Positions 1 through 8,445 of a stretch of DNA of 64,000 bases are shown here, one piece after another (position 1 is the first letter of the stretch; every line of letters begins with the position of its first letter). The position numbers and the translations under genes were made by a program. The stretch is from contig NZ_VJOO01000008.1 of assembly GCF_007556755.1 (NCBI RefSeq), positions 45,589 to 109,588 of the forward strand. The letters run 5' to 3'. The stretch comes from Tepidimonas fonticaldi (GTDB lineage: Bacteria; Pseudomonadota; Gammaproteobacteria; Burkholderiales; Burkholderiaceae_C). The notes beneath the pieces are model-generated. The model worked only from the letters and a program-made list of their open reading frames with translations. It did not search any database and had not been told where the DNA came from.

Positions 1-345
1 CTCCACCACCACGACCGTGTTGACCTTACCGTTGGCCCAGGCCAGCACGTCGTATTCGCGCTCGCAGCCGTCCTTGCGGATGCGGCTGCGCGGGTTGACG
101 ATCTCCATGTGAAAGCGCCGCCGCAGCAGCTTTTCCATCGTCGGCAGCGCCATGCCCTCGGCAAAGTAGCCGAACTTGTCCCCGATGCCGCCGATCTGGC
201 GACCCTGCTCGGCGATCTGGCGCTTCAGTTCCCGCAGCTGACGGTCGGTCTCCTGAATGCGGCGGTCGGTCTCGCGGCTCTGCTCGGCCAAGGCGGCGAT
301 CATGGCCTTGAGTTCGTCCCACGAGAGGTCGGTGGTGGCGGTCAT
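1..345 (-). CDS. PD-(D/E)XK nuclease-like protein with N-terminal coiled coil (DUF3782-like), partial
   Basis: The first 115 residues are visible; the C-terminal part lies beyond the left edge. The start is MTATTDLSWDELK. Residues 16-60 are rich in E, Q and R with heptad-like spacing (ETDRRIQETDRQLRELKRQ), a coiled coil. Next comes a segment with NPRSRIRKDGCEREYDVLAWANGK running into VNTVVVVE at the edge. An Asp in EYDVLA followed by a beta strand ending in E fits the D...ExK core of PD-(D/E)XK nuclease folds, as in DUF3782-type proteins. The Lys that would complete the motif is outside the window. The family match is from memory and the function is unknown. Confidence 0.7.
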   Translation of the reverse strand, partial: MTATTDLSWDELKAMIAALAEQSRETDRRIQETDRQLRELKRQIAEQGRQIGGIGDKFGYFAEGMALPTMEKLLRRRFHMEIVNPRSRIRKDGCEREYDVLAWANGKVNTVVVVE

Positions 346-397
346 CTCGGTCCAAGCGGTATCAGTCAGCGCAGTCCCAGTCTAGCAGAGGCTAGTG

Positions 398-1288
398 TTA
401 CTCATCGGCCCCCCAAGCACTGCCGATCCACAGCCCAATCAGCAGCGGCCAGACCCAGCTGCCGCGCCGCGGTGGGGCGGATGGCGGCGTGGCAGCGGCT
501 GCCTGCGCCCACGCTGCCCGTTGGGCCGCGGCGTGCTGCACCACCGCTTGCCGTTGCAGCGGCGTCAGCCCCGCCCCGACCGCCAGCGCCGAGGCCAGGG
601 CCAGCAGCCCCGCCGCGAGGGGAATGACCAGGATCACCGAACCGATCAGCCACAGCAGCACGCCCAGGATCAGTGCAACCAGGAACATCTGATCCTCGAC
701 CAGCCAAAACCACAGCGTGACGGCCACCGGCGCGGCAAGCATCCAGACTACCCAGTGCTGCTCGAACACCTCGCGGAGGTAGCTGCCCAGCCCCTGCGCG
801 GACCACGAGGGACGCCCAGGCCGGTGTCGCGCGACGCGCGGTGCCGTGCGGGTTGCGCGCGCGGCAGGCCATGCGATGATCGCAGCGCCCGCCCTCGCGC
901 GGGCACGCTCGCGCCGCAAGCGGCGCAGCCGCCTGCGTTGCCACAGCGCGAAGGGATGGCTCAGGAAGGGCTCGCGCGGCTGGGGCTGGCGGCGCCACGG
1001 TCGATGCCCCCGCTGTCGCCATGCCCACTCGACGGCCATCGACAGGAAGGCCAGCGGCGCCAGCAGCCACCACGGTATGCGCAGCATCGCCGCCACCACC
1101 ACCCCGATGGCGACGACGAAAAACGCCACGATGAACGCCACCGGCATGAGCAGCCAGAGTGGCTCGTGCGGAAACAGGCTGACGTAGTAGCCCGCCAGCC
1201 CGGCAACGCCCAGCATCAGCCAGCCCTGCACGTGTGCGCGGTAGCGGTGGCGCAAGAAGGCGGCAAAAGGAGTCAAGCGCTCGCTCAT
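398..1288 (-). CDS. Multi-pass membrane protein of unknown function
   Basis: A 296-residue protein beginning MSERLTPFAAFLRHRYRAHV. Three hydrophobic segments lie at about residues 20-40, 44-69 and 71-90. An Arg-rich, probably cytoplasmic stretch of about 80 residues follows, then two to three more hydrophobic segments at about 178-245 and a last one at the C-terminus (VWPLLIGLWIGSAWG). Charge distribution suggests an inner-membrane protein. It starts 7 bases after the stop of the 506-residue protein upstream on the same strand, so the two are probably co-transcribed. I do not recognise a family. Confidence 0.75.
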   Translation of the reverse strand: MSERLTPFAAFLRHRYRAHVQGWLMLGVAGLAGYYVSLFPHEPLWLLMPVAFIVAFFVVAIGVVVAAMLRIPWWLLAPLAFLSMAVEWAWRQRGHRPWRRQPQPREPFLSHPFALWQRRRLRRLRRERARARAGAAIIAWPAARATRTAPRVARHRPGRPSWSAQGLGSYLREVFEQHWVVWMLAAPVAVTLWFWLVEDQMFLVALILGVLLWLIGSVILVIPLAAGLLALASALAVGAGLTPLQRQAVVQHAAAQRAAWAQAAAATPPSAPPRRGSWVWPLLIGLWIGSAWGADE

Positions 1289-1295
1289 GTCGGCC

Positions 1296-2816
1296 TCAGT
1301 CAGGGTAGCCGCGCAGCCGGTTCCAGCGCCGCCACATCTCCAGGGGCTTGCGCTCGGGGTCGGGCTCGTTCAGCCAGGCGTCCCATTCGGCCATGTAAGC
1401 CCGCACGAGGACGCGGTAGCGCGGATCGCGCATCCGCGCCCGGTAGCTTTCGGGGTCCACATCCTCATCCTCGGGGCCGGACCAGGTCGTGCGCCGGAAG
1501 CGCTCGCGCGCCTCGTTCAGCCGCGGGGTCAGCCACTGGCCGTCGTCGGTTTCCGTCAGGTCCTCTGCCAGAAGGCTGTTGACGGCTTCATCCAGCCCGA
1601 AGCCGCAAACGTCGCAGTCTTGGACCTCGATCCACACGTCATCGGTGGACGGGTAGCCGCACACCGGGCAGACGATGTCCACCGGCGAGGCGTCGAGTTC
1701 CCAAAAGCGCAGCCGGCGCTGGTCGATCGGGTCGAGGCTGGCACGGTTATCGAAGCGGGGGCCATGCGCCACCGGCCAGCGCCAGTTGGAGCCATCGCAA
1801 GCGGCCAACAACTGCTCCCGGGTGATGCGGCCGTCCTCCCAATACAGCAGCGCATGGCCGCCGCGCACGTCGATGACCACCGCACGCCGACCTTGCCCGT
1901 CGGCCACGTGGCTGCCTCGGGCCATCGGCAGCCGGGGCCGGATCGCCTGCACGATGGCGGCCTTGGCATCGCGACAGGCCTCGCTGACCTGCATGCAGGC
2001 CTGGAAAAGTTCTCGTTTGTTGGCGGCGCGGAAACCCTCCTGCCCAGCGCGCACGGCATCGCAGACGCTCTGGATCTGCCGCACCGCCTCCTCCCCCGGG
2101 GGATCGTCGTCGAACAACATGCTCCACGCCGCCTGCGTGGCATCCAGCGCAAAGGACTCGCCCTTGAGCAGGCTCAGCGTCCAGCCGACCGGATCGTCCG
2201 CGAACGCTTCCGAGAACCGGCCGAACTCCACATGGCGCACCAGCAGCAGGTAAAACCACGCCACGCGCGCCGGCAAGGGCCAAGGCGGCGGCTCCAGGGA
2301 CGGCACCTCGGCCACGGACAGCCAAGGCTTGCGCCACCGGCGTCCTTTTGCCTCGTGCGCCGGCGCCTCGCCGGAGGCCGCACTGGGCAGGATGGCATCC
2401 CACATCGCACCCAGGCGGCGCACCAGGTCGGCCCGCGGCTCGCGCCAACGGATACCGGCCAGCGCGCGAGCCTTGTCGAAGGGCTCGTCCCCATCGGCCC
2501 GCATCAGGCCGAGTTGCAGGCGACCGTCGGGCTCGGGCTGCGCCCACAGCCAGAGGGTGTGCGCCTGCGTGTCCAGAGGCACCGCGGCGGGCAGCAACCC
2601 CCAGGCCACCGCCAGCGACCAGAACCACAGGTCGAAGAACTGCGCGCCGTTGTCACCGAGCGAAACGACGGTGCGCTCATCCCACGACGGCTCGACCACG
2701 AAGTCGATTGTGTCGGGCTCGGGGTTGAGCAGACGCAGCGCGGGCGGCGTGGTCAGCTCGCGCACGACGGTGGGTTCGACCGAGGGCGTGGCGCCGTAGT
2801 GCAGATCGAAGGTCAT
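1296..2816 (-). CDS. Hypothetical 506-residue protein with two CxxC zinc-ribbon-like pairs near the C-terminus
   Basis: The start MTFDLHYGATP is chosen because GGGAGGG lies 7 bases upstream; an open frame 44 codons longer exists but would begin upstream of the predicted promoter's start site. About 380 residues with no motif I recognise (Trp- and Leu-rich, soluble-looking) are followed near residue 387 by CPVCGYPSTDD and, 18 residues on, CDVCGFGLDE. Two CxxC pairs spaced like this suggest a zinc ribbon, similar to short CPCC-type cysteine-rich domains. The acidic C-terminus resembles the tail of such domains. Function unknown; the only partner is the membrane protein 7 bases downstream. Confidence 0.75.
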   Translation of the reverse strand: MTFDLHYGATPSVEPTVVRELTTPPALRLLNPEPDTIDFVVEPSWDERTVVSLGDNGAQFFDLWFWSLAVAWGLLPAAVPLDTQAHTLWLWAQPEPDGRLQLGLMRADGDEPFDKARALAGIRWREPRADLVRRLGAMWDAILPSAASGEAPAHEAKGRRWRKPWLSVAEVPSLEPPPWPLPARVAWFYLLLVRHVEFGRFSEAFADDPVGWTLSLLKGESFALDATQAAWSMLFDDDPPGEEAVRQIQSVCDAVRAGQEGFRAANKRELFQACMQVSEACRDAKAAIVQAIRPRLPMARGSHVADGQGRRAVVIDVRGGHALLYWEDGRITREQLLAACDGSNWRWPVAHGPRFDNRASLDPIDQRRLRFWELDASPVDIVCPVCGYPSTDDVWIEVQDCDVCGFGLDEAVNSLLAEDLTETDDGQWLTPRLNEARERFRRTTWSGPEDEDVDPESYRARMRDPRYRVLVRAYMAEWDAWLNEPDPERKPLEMWRRWNRLRGYPD

Positions 2817-2946
2817 GGCGAAACCCTCCCTGGGCCGGCATGCGCCGTCGCTCGCAGTTCTTCGGATCCGGGTGGCCTCTCTGCCCCATGCACCCGCAAC
2901 CGCGGTCCCGAGGCTCAAGCGTCCGAAACGATGAGAGGCTAGATTC

Positions 2947-2976
2947 ATTCTAGCCCTTGACGCGGCAGCTTGTCAC
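2947..2976 (-). promoter_or_regulatory. Predicted sigma-70 promoter of the two-gene unknown unit
   Basis: Reading the minus strand, GTGACA (-35, 5/6 match) and TAGAAT (-10, 5/6 match) are separated by 18 bases. The expected start is about 120 bases before the MTFDLHYG start codon. The 203-base gap between that start and apaG otherwise shows no gene. Confidence 0.5.
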
Positions 2977-3019
2977 TCTGCCGCCGCCCTGTGGGCATCG
3001 AGGCCAAGCCCCACCCGCG

Positions 3020-3382
3020 TCACGACGCCTTGAGCACGAACGGCGCAATCGCCGCCTCGAACCGGGTGCCGTCCACGGCGACGCAGAAGTAGTGCCCGCT
3101 CATGATGCCCATGGGCGTGCGCAGCTCGGCCGAGCTGGTGTAGCGAAATGCCTCGCCGGGGTGCAGCAGCGGTTGCTGGCCCACGACGCCCAGACCATCG
3201 ACCACCTGCGTGCGGCCTTCGGCGTCCTCGATCTCCCAATGGCGGGCGATCAGTTGGGCGGCGACGTCGCCCACGTTGTGGATGGTGATGGTGTACGCGA
3301 AGCGGTAGATGTCGTCGCCGGGCGACGAGTGCTGCGGCAGATATTCCGGTTCCGCGTCGCAGGTGAAGTGGTAGCAGGCCAT
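3020..3382 (-). CDS. apaG: ApaG family protein
   Basis: A 120-residue protein of normal family length (E. coli ApaG is 125). The beta-sandwich signature is clear: YAYTITIHN-like strand (FAYTITIHNVGD), ARHWEIEDAEG, VVGQQPLLHPGEAFRYTS and MGIMSGHYFCV. The family is soluble and cytoplasmic, is linked genetically to cobalt/magnesium efflux in Salmonella, and has a fibronectin-like fold; the biochemical role is not settled. It lies 41 bases upstream of nothing related: pmbA reads toward it on the same strand, and a short operon pmbA-apaG is possible. Confidence 0.93.
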   Translation of the reverse strand: MACYHFTCDAEPEYLPQHSSPGDDIYRFAYTITIHNVGDVAAQLIARHWEIEDAEGRTQVVDGLGVVGQQPLLHPGEAFRYTSSAELRTPMGIMSGHYFCVAVDGTRFEAAIAPFVLKAS

Positions 3383-3423
3383 GGTCGGATGGTAAACCCG
3401 GATCCATTGGCCCTGCGCCCACC

Positions 3424-4842
3424 TCAGCTGCCGGCCACCTTCATGCGGTTGACCAGCACCGAGCCGACGTTCTTGGCCCCCAGGTTGTACACATCGGCGC
3501 CGATGGCTTCGATGCCGAGGAACATGTCCTTCAGGTTGCCGGCGATGGTGATTTCCTGCACCGGGTAGGCAATGGTGCCGTCCTCGACCCAGAAACCGGC
3601 CGCACCGCGCGAGTAGTCTCCGGTCACGGGGTTGACGCCCTGGCCCATCAGCTCGGTCACGAACAGCCCGCGGCCCAGCCGGCGCAGCATGGCCGGCAAG
3701 TCGTCGTCCGGCTGGGTGAGGCGGCTGGTCATCAGCAGGTTGTGCGACCCGCCGGCATTGCCCGTGGTGCGCATGCCCAGCTTGCGCGCCGAGTAGGTGC
3801 TCAGAAAATAGCCTTTGACACAGCCCGCGCTGACCACGGGGCGGGCCAGCGTGCGCACCCCCTCATCGTCGAAGGGCGCGCTGCCCTTGGCCCCGATCAG
3901 GTGAGGGTCCTCCTGGATGTCGATATGCGCCGGAAACACCTGCCGCCCCAGGCTGTCGGGCAGGAAGGTGGTGCGCCGGTACAGCGCGCCGCCGCTGACC
4001 GCCTGCACGAAAGCGCCCAGCAGCCCTGCGGCCAGCGGGGCATCGAACAGCACGGGGCATTCGGTGGTCGCGATCTTGCGCGGCTTCAGCCGCGCCAGGG
4101 CGCGCTCGGCGGCGTAGCGGCCCACCGCCTCGGGGCTGGCCAGCTCGGCCGGGTTGCGCTGCGAGCTGTACCAATAGTCGCGCTGCATGCCATCGCCCTT
4201 GCCGGCGATGGGCGACACCGACAGGCTGTGGCGGGAGCTGGCGTAGCCGCCGGCAAAAATGCCCTGCCGCCCGCGCGCCCCGCCGCGCATGTGCTCGGCC
4301 CAGAAGTGCGATTGCTGCGCCGAAACCGCCGCGCCCTCGCTGTTGGTGATGCGCGGGCTCACGGCAAAGGCCGCGGCCTCGCAGCGCAGCGCCAGCTCCA
4401 CCGCCTGCTCGGCCGTGATCGGCCAGGGGTGGAAGAGCTCCAGATCGGGGTAGTCGTTGGCGACGTCGATCTCGTCCGGCAGGCCCGCGGCCGGGTCCTC
4501 GGCGGTGAAGCGCGCGATGTCGTACGCCGCCTGAACCGTGCGGCGGATCGCCTCGGCCGAGAAATCCGACGTCGATGCATTGCCCCGCCGCTGCCCCAGA
4601 TAGACCGTGACGCCCAGCGACTTGTCGCGGTTGCGCTCGACGTTCTCAAGCGCGCCGCAGCGCACCGACACACTCAGGCCGCTGCCCTCGGACACCTCGA
4701 CACCGGCGTCGGCCACCCCCAGTTGGCGGGCGTGCTGCAGCGCCAGGTCGGCCAGGGCACGAAACTGTTCTTGCGAAAACTGAAAACCCGGGAGCGCGCC
4801 GTCGTTGGCGCGGGGGGGCTTTTTGGAACGGGTGGCTTTCAT
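3424..4842 (-). CDS. pmbA: Metalloprotease PmbA (TldE)
   Basis: A 472-residue protein; E. coli PmbA is 450. The N-terminal half carries the TldD/PmbA ferredoxin-like domain (VYLGQRRGNASTSDFS, AVELALRCEAAAFAV) and the C-terminal half the conserved IDIQEDPHL, GGSHNLLMT and VTGDYSRGAAGFWVE blocks. TldE pairs with TldD; the HExxxH zinc motif belongs to TldD, and none is seen here, as expected. The pair processes modified peptides and degrades unfolded substrates in the cytoplasm. The start MKATRSKK is chosen because the darP start codon is only 22 bases away on the other strand; a start 19 codons further up would overlap darP. Confidence 0.95.
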   Translation of the reverse strand: MKATRSKKPPRANDGALPGFQFSQEQFRALADLALQHARQLGVADAGVEVSEGSGLSVSVRCGALENVERNRDKSLGVTVYLGQRRGNASTSDFSAEAIRRTVQAAYDIARFTAEDPAAGLPDEIDVANDYPDLELFHPWPITAEQAVELALRCEAAAFAVSPRITNSEGAAVSAQQSHFWAEHMRGGARGRQGIFAGGYASSRHSLSVSPIAGKGDGMQRDYWYSSQRNPAELASPEAVGRYAAERALARLKPRKIATTECPVLFDAPLAAGLLGAFVQAVSGGALYRRTTFLPDSLGRQVFPAHIDIQEDPHLIGAKGSAPFDDEGVRTLARPVVSAGCVKGYFLSTYSARKLGMRTTGNAGGSHNLLMTSRLTQPDDDLPAMLRRLGRGLFVTELMGQGVNPVTGDYSRGAAGFWVEDGTIAYPVQEITIAGNLKDMFLGIEAIGADVYNLGAKNVGSVLVNRMKVAGS

Positions 4843-4864
4843 GTGGCTGGCTATGATACCGGCC

Positions 4865-5494
4865 ATGCCACGCAAGCCACCCAAAGGGTATTTCGTCAAG
4901 GGTCACTTCGTCGCCTACGGCAGCGAAGAGGACGCCGAACTCAAGCGTGCCGCGAAGTGGGACGCCGAGCACAGCAAGACCGACCTGAAAAAGCACAGCG
5001 CCCACCTGCAGACCGTGGGGGAGCAGTTGTTGACGCTCAAGGCCTCGCTGTTGCAGCGCCTGACCCTGCCCGATGCGCTGCTGGACGCCGTCGCCGAGGC
5101 CAAACGCATCAGCGACTTCGAGGGCCGGCGCCGCCAGTTGCAGTACGTCGGCAAGCTGATGCGCCGGCTGGACGAGGACCAGGTCGCCGCCATCGAAGCC
5201 GCGATCGCCGAGCAGCACCAGGGCAGCGCCGCCGAGACGCAGCGCCTGCACGAGGCCGAGCGCTGGCGCGAGCGGCTGATCGCCGACGACGCTGCCCTGG
5301 ACGCATGGCGCGACGTGGAGCCGCAGGCCGACTGGCAGCGGCTGCGCGCCCTGGTCCGCCAAGCGCGCAAGGCCGCGGAGGCCCGCCCCGACACGGCCCC
5401 CGGCCAGGCGCAGCGCCAGGGCCGCGCCTATCGCGAGCTGTTCCAACATGTGCGCGCCGCGCTCGACGCCCGCGCCGATTCCACCCCCGAATGA
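4865..5494 (+). CDS. darP: Ribosome-associated protein DarP (YjgA/DUF615)
   Basis: A 209-residue protein; the family is usually 170-200. Start MPRKPPKGYFVKG; the family typically begins with a basic stretch before a conserved Gly/Tyr segment. The body is almost all charged helix (LGEQLLTL-like, RISDFEGRRRQLQYVGKLMRRLD), the core signature of DUF615. DarP associates with late 50S ribosomal precursors and helps peptidyl-transferase-centre maturation. pmbA/yjgA divergence is a standard proteobacterial pairing. A TATGAT hexamer sits only 7 bases before the ATG, so a very short or absent 5' leader is possible. The stop overlaps an ATG of the mogA frame. Confidence 0.93.
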   Translation: MPRKPPKGYFVKGHFVAYGSEEDAELKRAAKWDAEHSKTDLKKHSAHLQTVGEQLLTLKASLLQRLTLPDALLDAVAEAKRISDFEGRRRQLQYVGKLMRRLDEDQVAAIEAAIAEQHQGSAAETQRLHEAERWRERLIADDAALDAWRDVEPQADWQRLRALVRQARKAAEARPDTAPGQAQRQGRAYRELFQHVRAALDARADSTPE

Positions 5495-5502
5495 CCCCGA
5501 CC

Positions 5503-6102
5503 ATGAGCGCCTTCGATCCCGTCACCATCGGCATCGTCTCCATCAGCGACCGCGCCAGCCAGGGCGTGTACGAGGACAAGGGCCTGCCCGCGCTGCGCGA
5601 CTGGCTGGGCCGCGCGCTGAAAAACCCCATCACCTTCGTCGAGCGGCTCATCCCCGACGAGCGCGAGCGCATCAGCGACACATTGATCGAGCTGGCCGAC
5701 CAGGCCGGCTGCAGCCTGATCCTGACCACGGGGGGCACCGGCCCGGCCCCGCGCGATGTGACGCCCGAGGCGACGCTGGCCGTGGCCGACAAAGAGATGC
5801 CGGGCTTTGGCGAGCAGATGCGCCAGATCAGCCTGCGCTTCGTGCCCACGGCCATTCTGTCGCGGCAGGTGGCGGTGATCCGCGGGCGCAGCCTGATCAT
5901 CAACCTGCCGGGGCAGCCCAAATCGATCGCCGAAACGCTGGAAGGCCTGCGCGACGGCGACGGCAAACCCGTGGTGCATGGTATCTTTGCCGCCGTGCCT
6001 TATTGCATCGACCTGATCGGCGGACCGTATCTGGAAACGGACGACGCCGTGTGCGCGGCCTTTCGGCCCAAGTCGGCCGTGCGCCCGCCGCGCGCCCCTT
6101 GA
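5503..6102 (+). CDS. mogA: Molybdopterin adenylyltransferase MogA
   Basis: A 199-residue protein; E. coli MogA is 195. It adenylates molybdopterin before molybdate insertion in molybdenum cofactor synthesis. Conserved blocks are GIVSISDRASQGVYEDKG at the N-terminus, LILTTGGTGPAPRDVTPEA (the MoCF_biosynth TGGTG signature) in the middle and INLPGQPKSIAETL towards the end. An ATG four codons upstream overlaps the darP stop as ATGA and is an equally possible start with translational coupling; I took the one nearer the family length. No other molybdenum cofactor gene is close, apart from the MoeB-like gene near 39 kb. Confidence 0.95.
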   Translation: MSAFDPVTIGIVSISDRASQGVYEDKGLPALRDWLGRALKNPITFVERLIPDERERISDTLIELADQAGCSLILTTGGTGPAPRDVTPEATLAVADKEMPGFGEQMRQISLRFVPTAILSRQVAVIRGRSLIINLPGQPKSIAETLEGLRDGDGKPVVHGIFAAVPYCIDLIGGPYLETDDAVCAAFRPKSAVRPPRAP

Positions 6103-6111
6103 TCGCCCACC

Positions 6112-6789
6112 GTGGACGCCCCCGTCCCCCCACACGCCGCCACCGAGCAGCCGCCGTGGCGCGTCTGGGCGGCGGGCGTGGCGGTGAGTTTTTCCCAAGG
6201 CGGTGAGGTGCGCGCCCTGCTGCATGCGCTGGCGCAAAACCCCACGCCGCCTCCGCCCGCGATCGCGCAGCGGCTGCGGCAACTGGATGCGCGGCTGGAC
6301 ATTGGCGTGCGCGAGCTGGGGCTGGGCCTGATCGCCGTCGCCGACCGGGAGGGGGTGGTGGTGGCCTCAGGCGAGCCCCCGGGCATCCGCTCCTTCGTGG
6401 GCAATCGCTACCGCGACGGGCCACTGTACGCTGCCACCCGCGAGGGGCAATCGGCGCGCATGTTCATGGTCGGCGAGACGACCGGCCGGCGCAGCGTGGT
6501 TTTTGCGGAACCGGTGATGGTGGACGGCCGCTTCGTGGGGTATGTGGGGGTGTCGATCACCTTGGACGAAGGCGTGCTGCCCGCCGAAGCGGACAACGCC
6601 ATCGTCAGCGACGCACACGGCGTCGTGGTGCTGAGCCGCGAGCGGCGCTGGTTGTTCCGCCGTCTGGTGCATGTGCCCACCTGGCCCCCGCCGCCAGCGG
6701 AAGGCTGGCCCATCTATGGCGGCCAGCCGCCACGGCTGTGGCCCTGGCAGCCGGGCGCGACCGGGTTCGCTGGGCCAACGGCACCGACC
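6112..6789 (+). pseudogene. Remnant of a dCache-type (DctB-like) sensor kinase periplasmic domain
   Basis: The frame starts at a GTG just after mogA and carries about 150 residues that look like the membrane-distal part of a DctB-like dCache sensor: LGLIAVADREGVVVASG, FVGNRYRDGPLY, RRSVVFAEPVMVDGRFVGYVGVSI. What should surround it is missing: no N-terminal transmembrane helix and no second helix, HAMP or histidine kinase domain. After residue 226 the frame simply runs into antisense of cysE with no stop of its own. I infer a deletion remnant rather than a working gene. The family assignment is by eye only. Confidence 0.5.
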
Positions 6790-7560
6790 TCATTTGCCCA
6801 CCAGCTGATTGAGCCGCTCCGCCTCGAAGTGCTCGGTCTTCGCGGCATCCGACGGCACGCAGTCGCCGCGCTGTGCGCACGCCAGCTTCTCGATGGCCTG
6901 CCACAGTAGCGCGATCTGGTGCTCGTGGCCGGCGGCGTTGTCGATCAAACCGCGCAGCGCCTGACTCAGCGGGTCGTCGTTTTGCGTCACGCCGTACGCC
7001 GAAAAGCCCATCTTGGCCGCTGCGGCCTCGCGCTTTTCGTCCGCATCGGCCACGATGATGCGCGCCGGGTTGCCCACCGCCGTGGCGCCGGCCGGCACCG
7101 GCTTGGTCACGACGGCGTTGCTGCCGATCTTGGCCCCGTCACCGACCGCAAAGCCCCCCAGCACCTTGGCGCCCGCGCCTACGATCACATTGCAGCCCAG
7201 CGTGGGGTGGCGCTTGGCGCCCTTGTAGAGCGACGTGCCGCCCAGCGTGACCCCGTGGTAGATGGTGCAGCCGTCGCCAATCTCGGCGGTCTCGCCGATC
7301 ACCACGCCCATGCCGTGGTCGATGAAGACGCGCTCGCCGATGCGCGCGCCGGGATGAATCTCGATGCCCGTGAGCCAGCGGTTCCAGTGCGAAATCCAGC
7401 GTCCCAGCCACTTCCAGCCCGCGTTCCAGCACGCGTGCGCCAGCCGGTGCAGCACGATGGCGTGAAAGCCCGGGTAGCACGTCACCACCTCCCAGCGCGA
7501 GCGCGCCGCGGGGTCGCGCTCCAGGATGGCGTCGATGTCGGCTTTGAGGCGTCGAAACAT
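6790..7560 (-). CDS. cysE: Serine O-acetyltransferase CysE
   Basis: A 256-residue protein that makes O-acetylserine from serine and acetyl-CoA, the first step of cysteine synthesis. The left-handed beta helix is plain: hexapeptide repeats run from [19 protein letters not shown] through [21 protein letters not shown] to [22 protein letters not shown]. The conserved DHG and H in YHGVTLGG (catalytic His region) are present, as is the ARII tail. The C-terminal 50 residues are longer than the Ile-ended tail that docks in cysteine synthase, so complex formation may differ. The start [10 protein letters not shown] is typical for betaproteobacteria. It follows trmJ by 29 bases on the same strand. Confidence 0.96.
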   Translation of the reverse strand: MFRRLKADIDAILERDPAARSRWEVVTCYPGFHAIVLHRLAHACWNAGWKWLGRWISHWNRWLTGIEIHPGARIGERVFIDHGMGVVIGETAEIGDGCTIYHGVTLGGTSLYKGAKRHPTLGCNVIVGAGAKVLGGFAVGDGAKIGSNAVVTKPVPAGATAVGNPARIIVADADEKREAAAAKMGFSAYGVTQNDDPLSQALRGLIDNAAGHEHQIALLWQAIEKLACAQRGDCVPSDAAKTEHFEAERLNQLVGK

Positions 7561-7589
7561 GGCGGGCGGGCGGCGGTGGGATGCAGAGT

Positions 7590-8360
7590 CTAGCGCCTGC
7601 CGCCCCGGGCGGCGGCGATCATCGCGCGCGCCACCCCGCGCAGGATGTGGACTTCGGACGCGGTCGGCGCGGCGCGCTGGAACAGCAGGCGCAGCCGCGG
7701 CATCAGCTTCTTGGGCGCGGCGGGGTCCAGATAACCCACGGCGACCAGCGCCTCCTCCCAATGCGCCAGCATGGCCGAGACGGTCGGCGCGTCCGCCGGT
7801 GGCTCGGCCGCGGGGCCGCGGGCCCGCGCCGGCACCGACTCGGCGTCGAAGCCGCCCAGGGCCTGCCGCCACTCGTACGCGATCAACTGCACCGCCGCCG
7901 CCAGATTGAGCGAGCCGTAGTCCGGCGCCGTGGGGATGCGCAGACACACGTGGCAGCGGTAGACGTCCTCGTTGGCCATGCCGTAGCGTTCGGGGCCGAA
8001 CAAAAACGCCACCCCGCCCACCTCGCCGGCACGGGCGCGGGGCGCCAACGCGGCCAGATGTTCCCGCGGCGCGGCCGTCGGGGGGCCAAAGTCGCGCGGG
8101 GTCATCGCGGTGGCGCACACATGATCCATGCCCCCCAGGGCTTCGTCCAGCGTATCCACCACGCGGGCGCGGGCCAGCACATCCGTCGCGCCGCTGGCCC
8201 GCTCGATGGCCTCGGGGCGCTGCAGCACGTCCGGCCAGCGCGGCCGCACCAGCACCAGATCGCCAAAACCCATGACCTTGAGCGCGCGCGCCGCCGCGCC
8301 GACGTTGCCGGCGTGGCTGGGCTCGATGAGGACGAAGCGGGTGGGTGTATCCGGGCGCAC
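7590..8360 (-). CDS. trmJ: tRNA (cytidine/uridine-2'-O)-methyltransferase TrmJ
   Basis: SPOUT-class methyltransferase that methylates the ribose of position 32 in several tRNAs. The N-terminal block [24 protein letters not shown] is the family hallmark, and the trefoil-knot glycine-rich loop is [14 protein letters not shown] followed by [14 protein letters not shown]. With the GTG start (VRPDTPTRF read as M) the protein has 256 residues, close to E. coli's 246. A longer frame reaches back to an ATG that overlaps the suhB start codon, leaving no room for the suhB promoter; no ATG lies between. Start choice is the main uncertainty. Confidence 0.93.
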   Translation of the reverse strand: MRPDTPTRFVLIEPSHAGNVGAAARALKVMGFGDLVLVRPRWPDVLQRPEAIERASGATDVLARARVVDTLDEALGGMDHVCATAMTPRDFGPPTAAPREHLAALAPRARAGEVGGVAFLFGPERYGMANEDVYRCHVCLRIPTAPDYGSLNLAAAVQLIAYEWRQALGGFDAESVPARARGPAAEPPADAPTVSAMLAHWEEALVAVGYLDPAAPKKLMPRLRLLFQRAAPTASEVHILRGVARAMIAAARGGRR

Positions 8361-8363
8361 GGT

Positions 8364-8392
8364 TTGGCGAAACGGTGGGGCATCGGTAGAAT
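8364..8392 (+). promoter_or_regulatory. Predicted sigma-70 promoter of suhB
   Basis: TTGGCG and TAGAAT are separated by exactly 17 bases, giving a start about 47 bases before the suhB ATG. It lies between the GTG chosen for trmJ and suhB, which supports that trmJ start. Confidence 0.55.
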
Positions 8393-8445
8393 CCCGCGTA
8401 TTGTCGCTGCCATCGCGCAGCCCCCGTCGCTCTTGCCCACAATCC

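Noticed and set aside
1287..2942. 551-codon plus-strand frame opposite the CxxC-ribbon protein
   Set aside because: The minus frame has a good ribosome site, a promoter and paired CxxC motifs; the plus frame has none of these.
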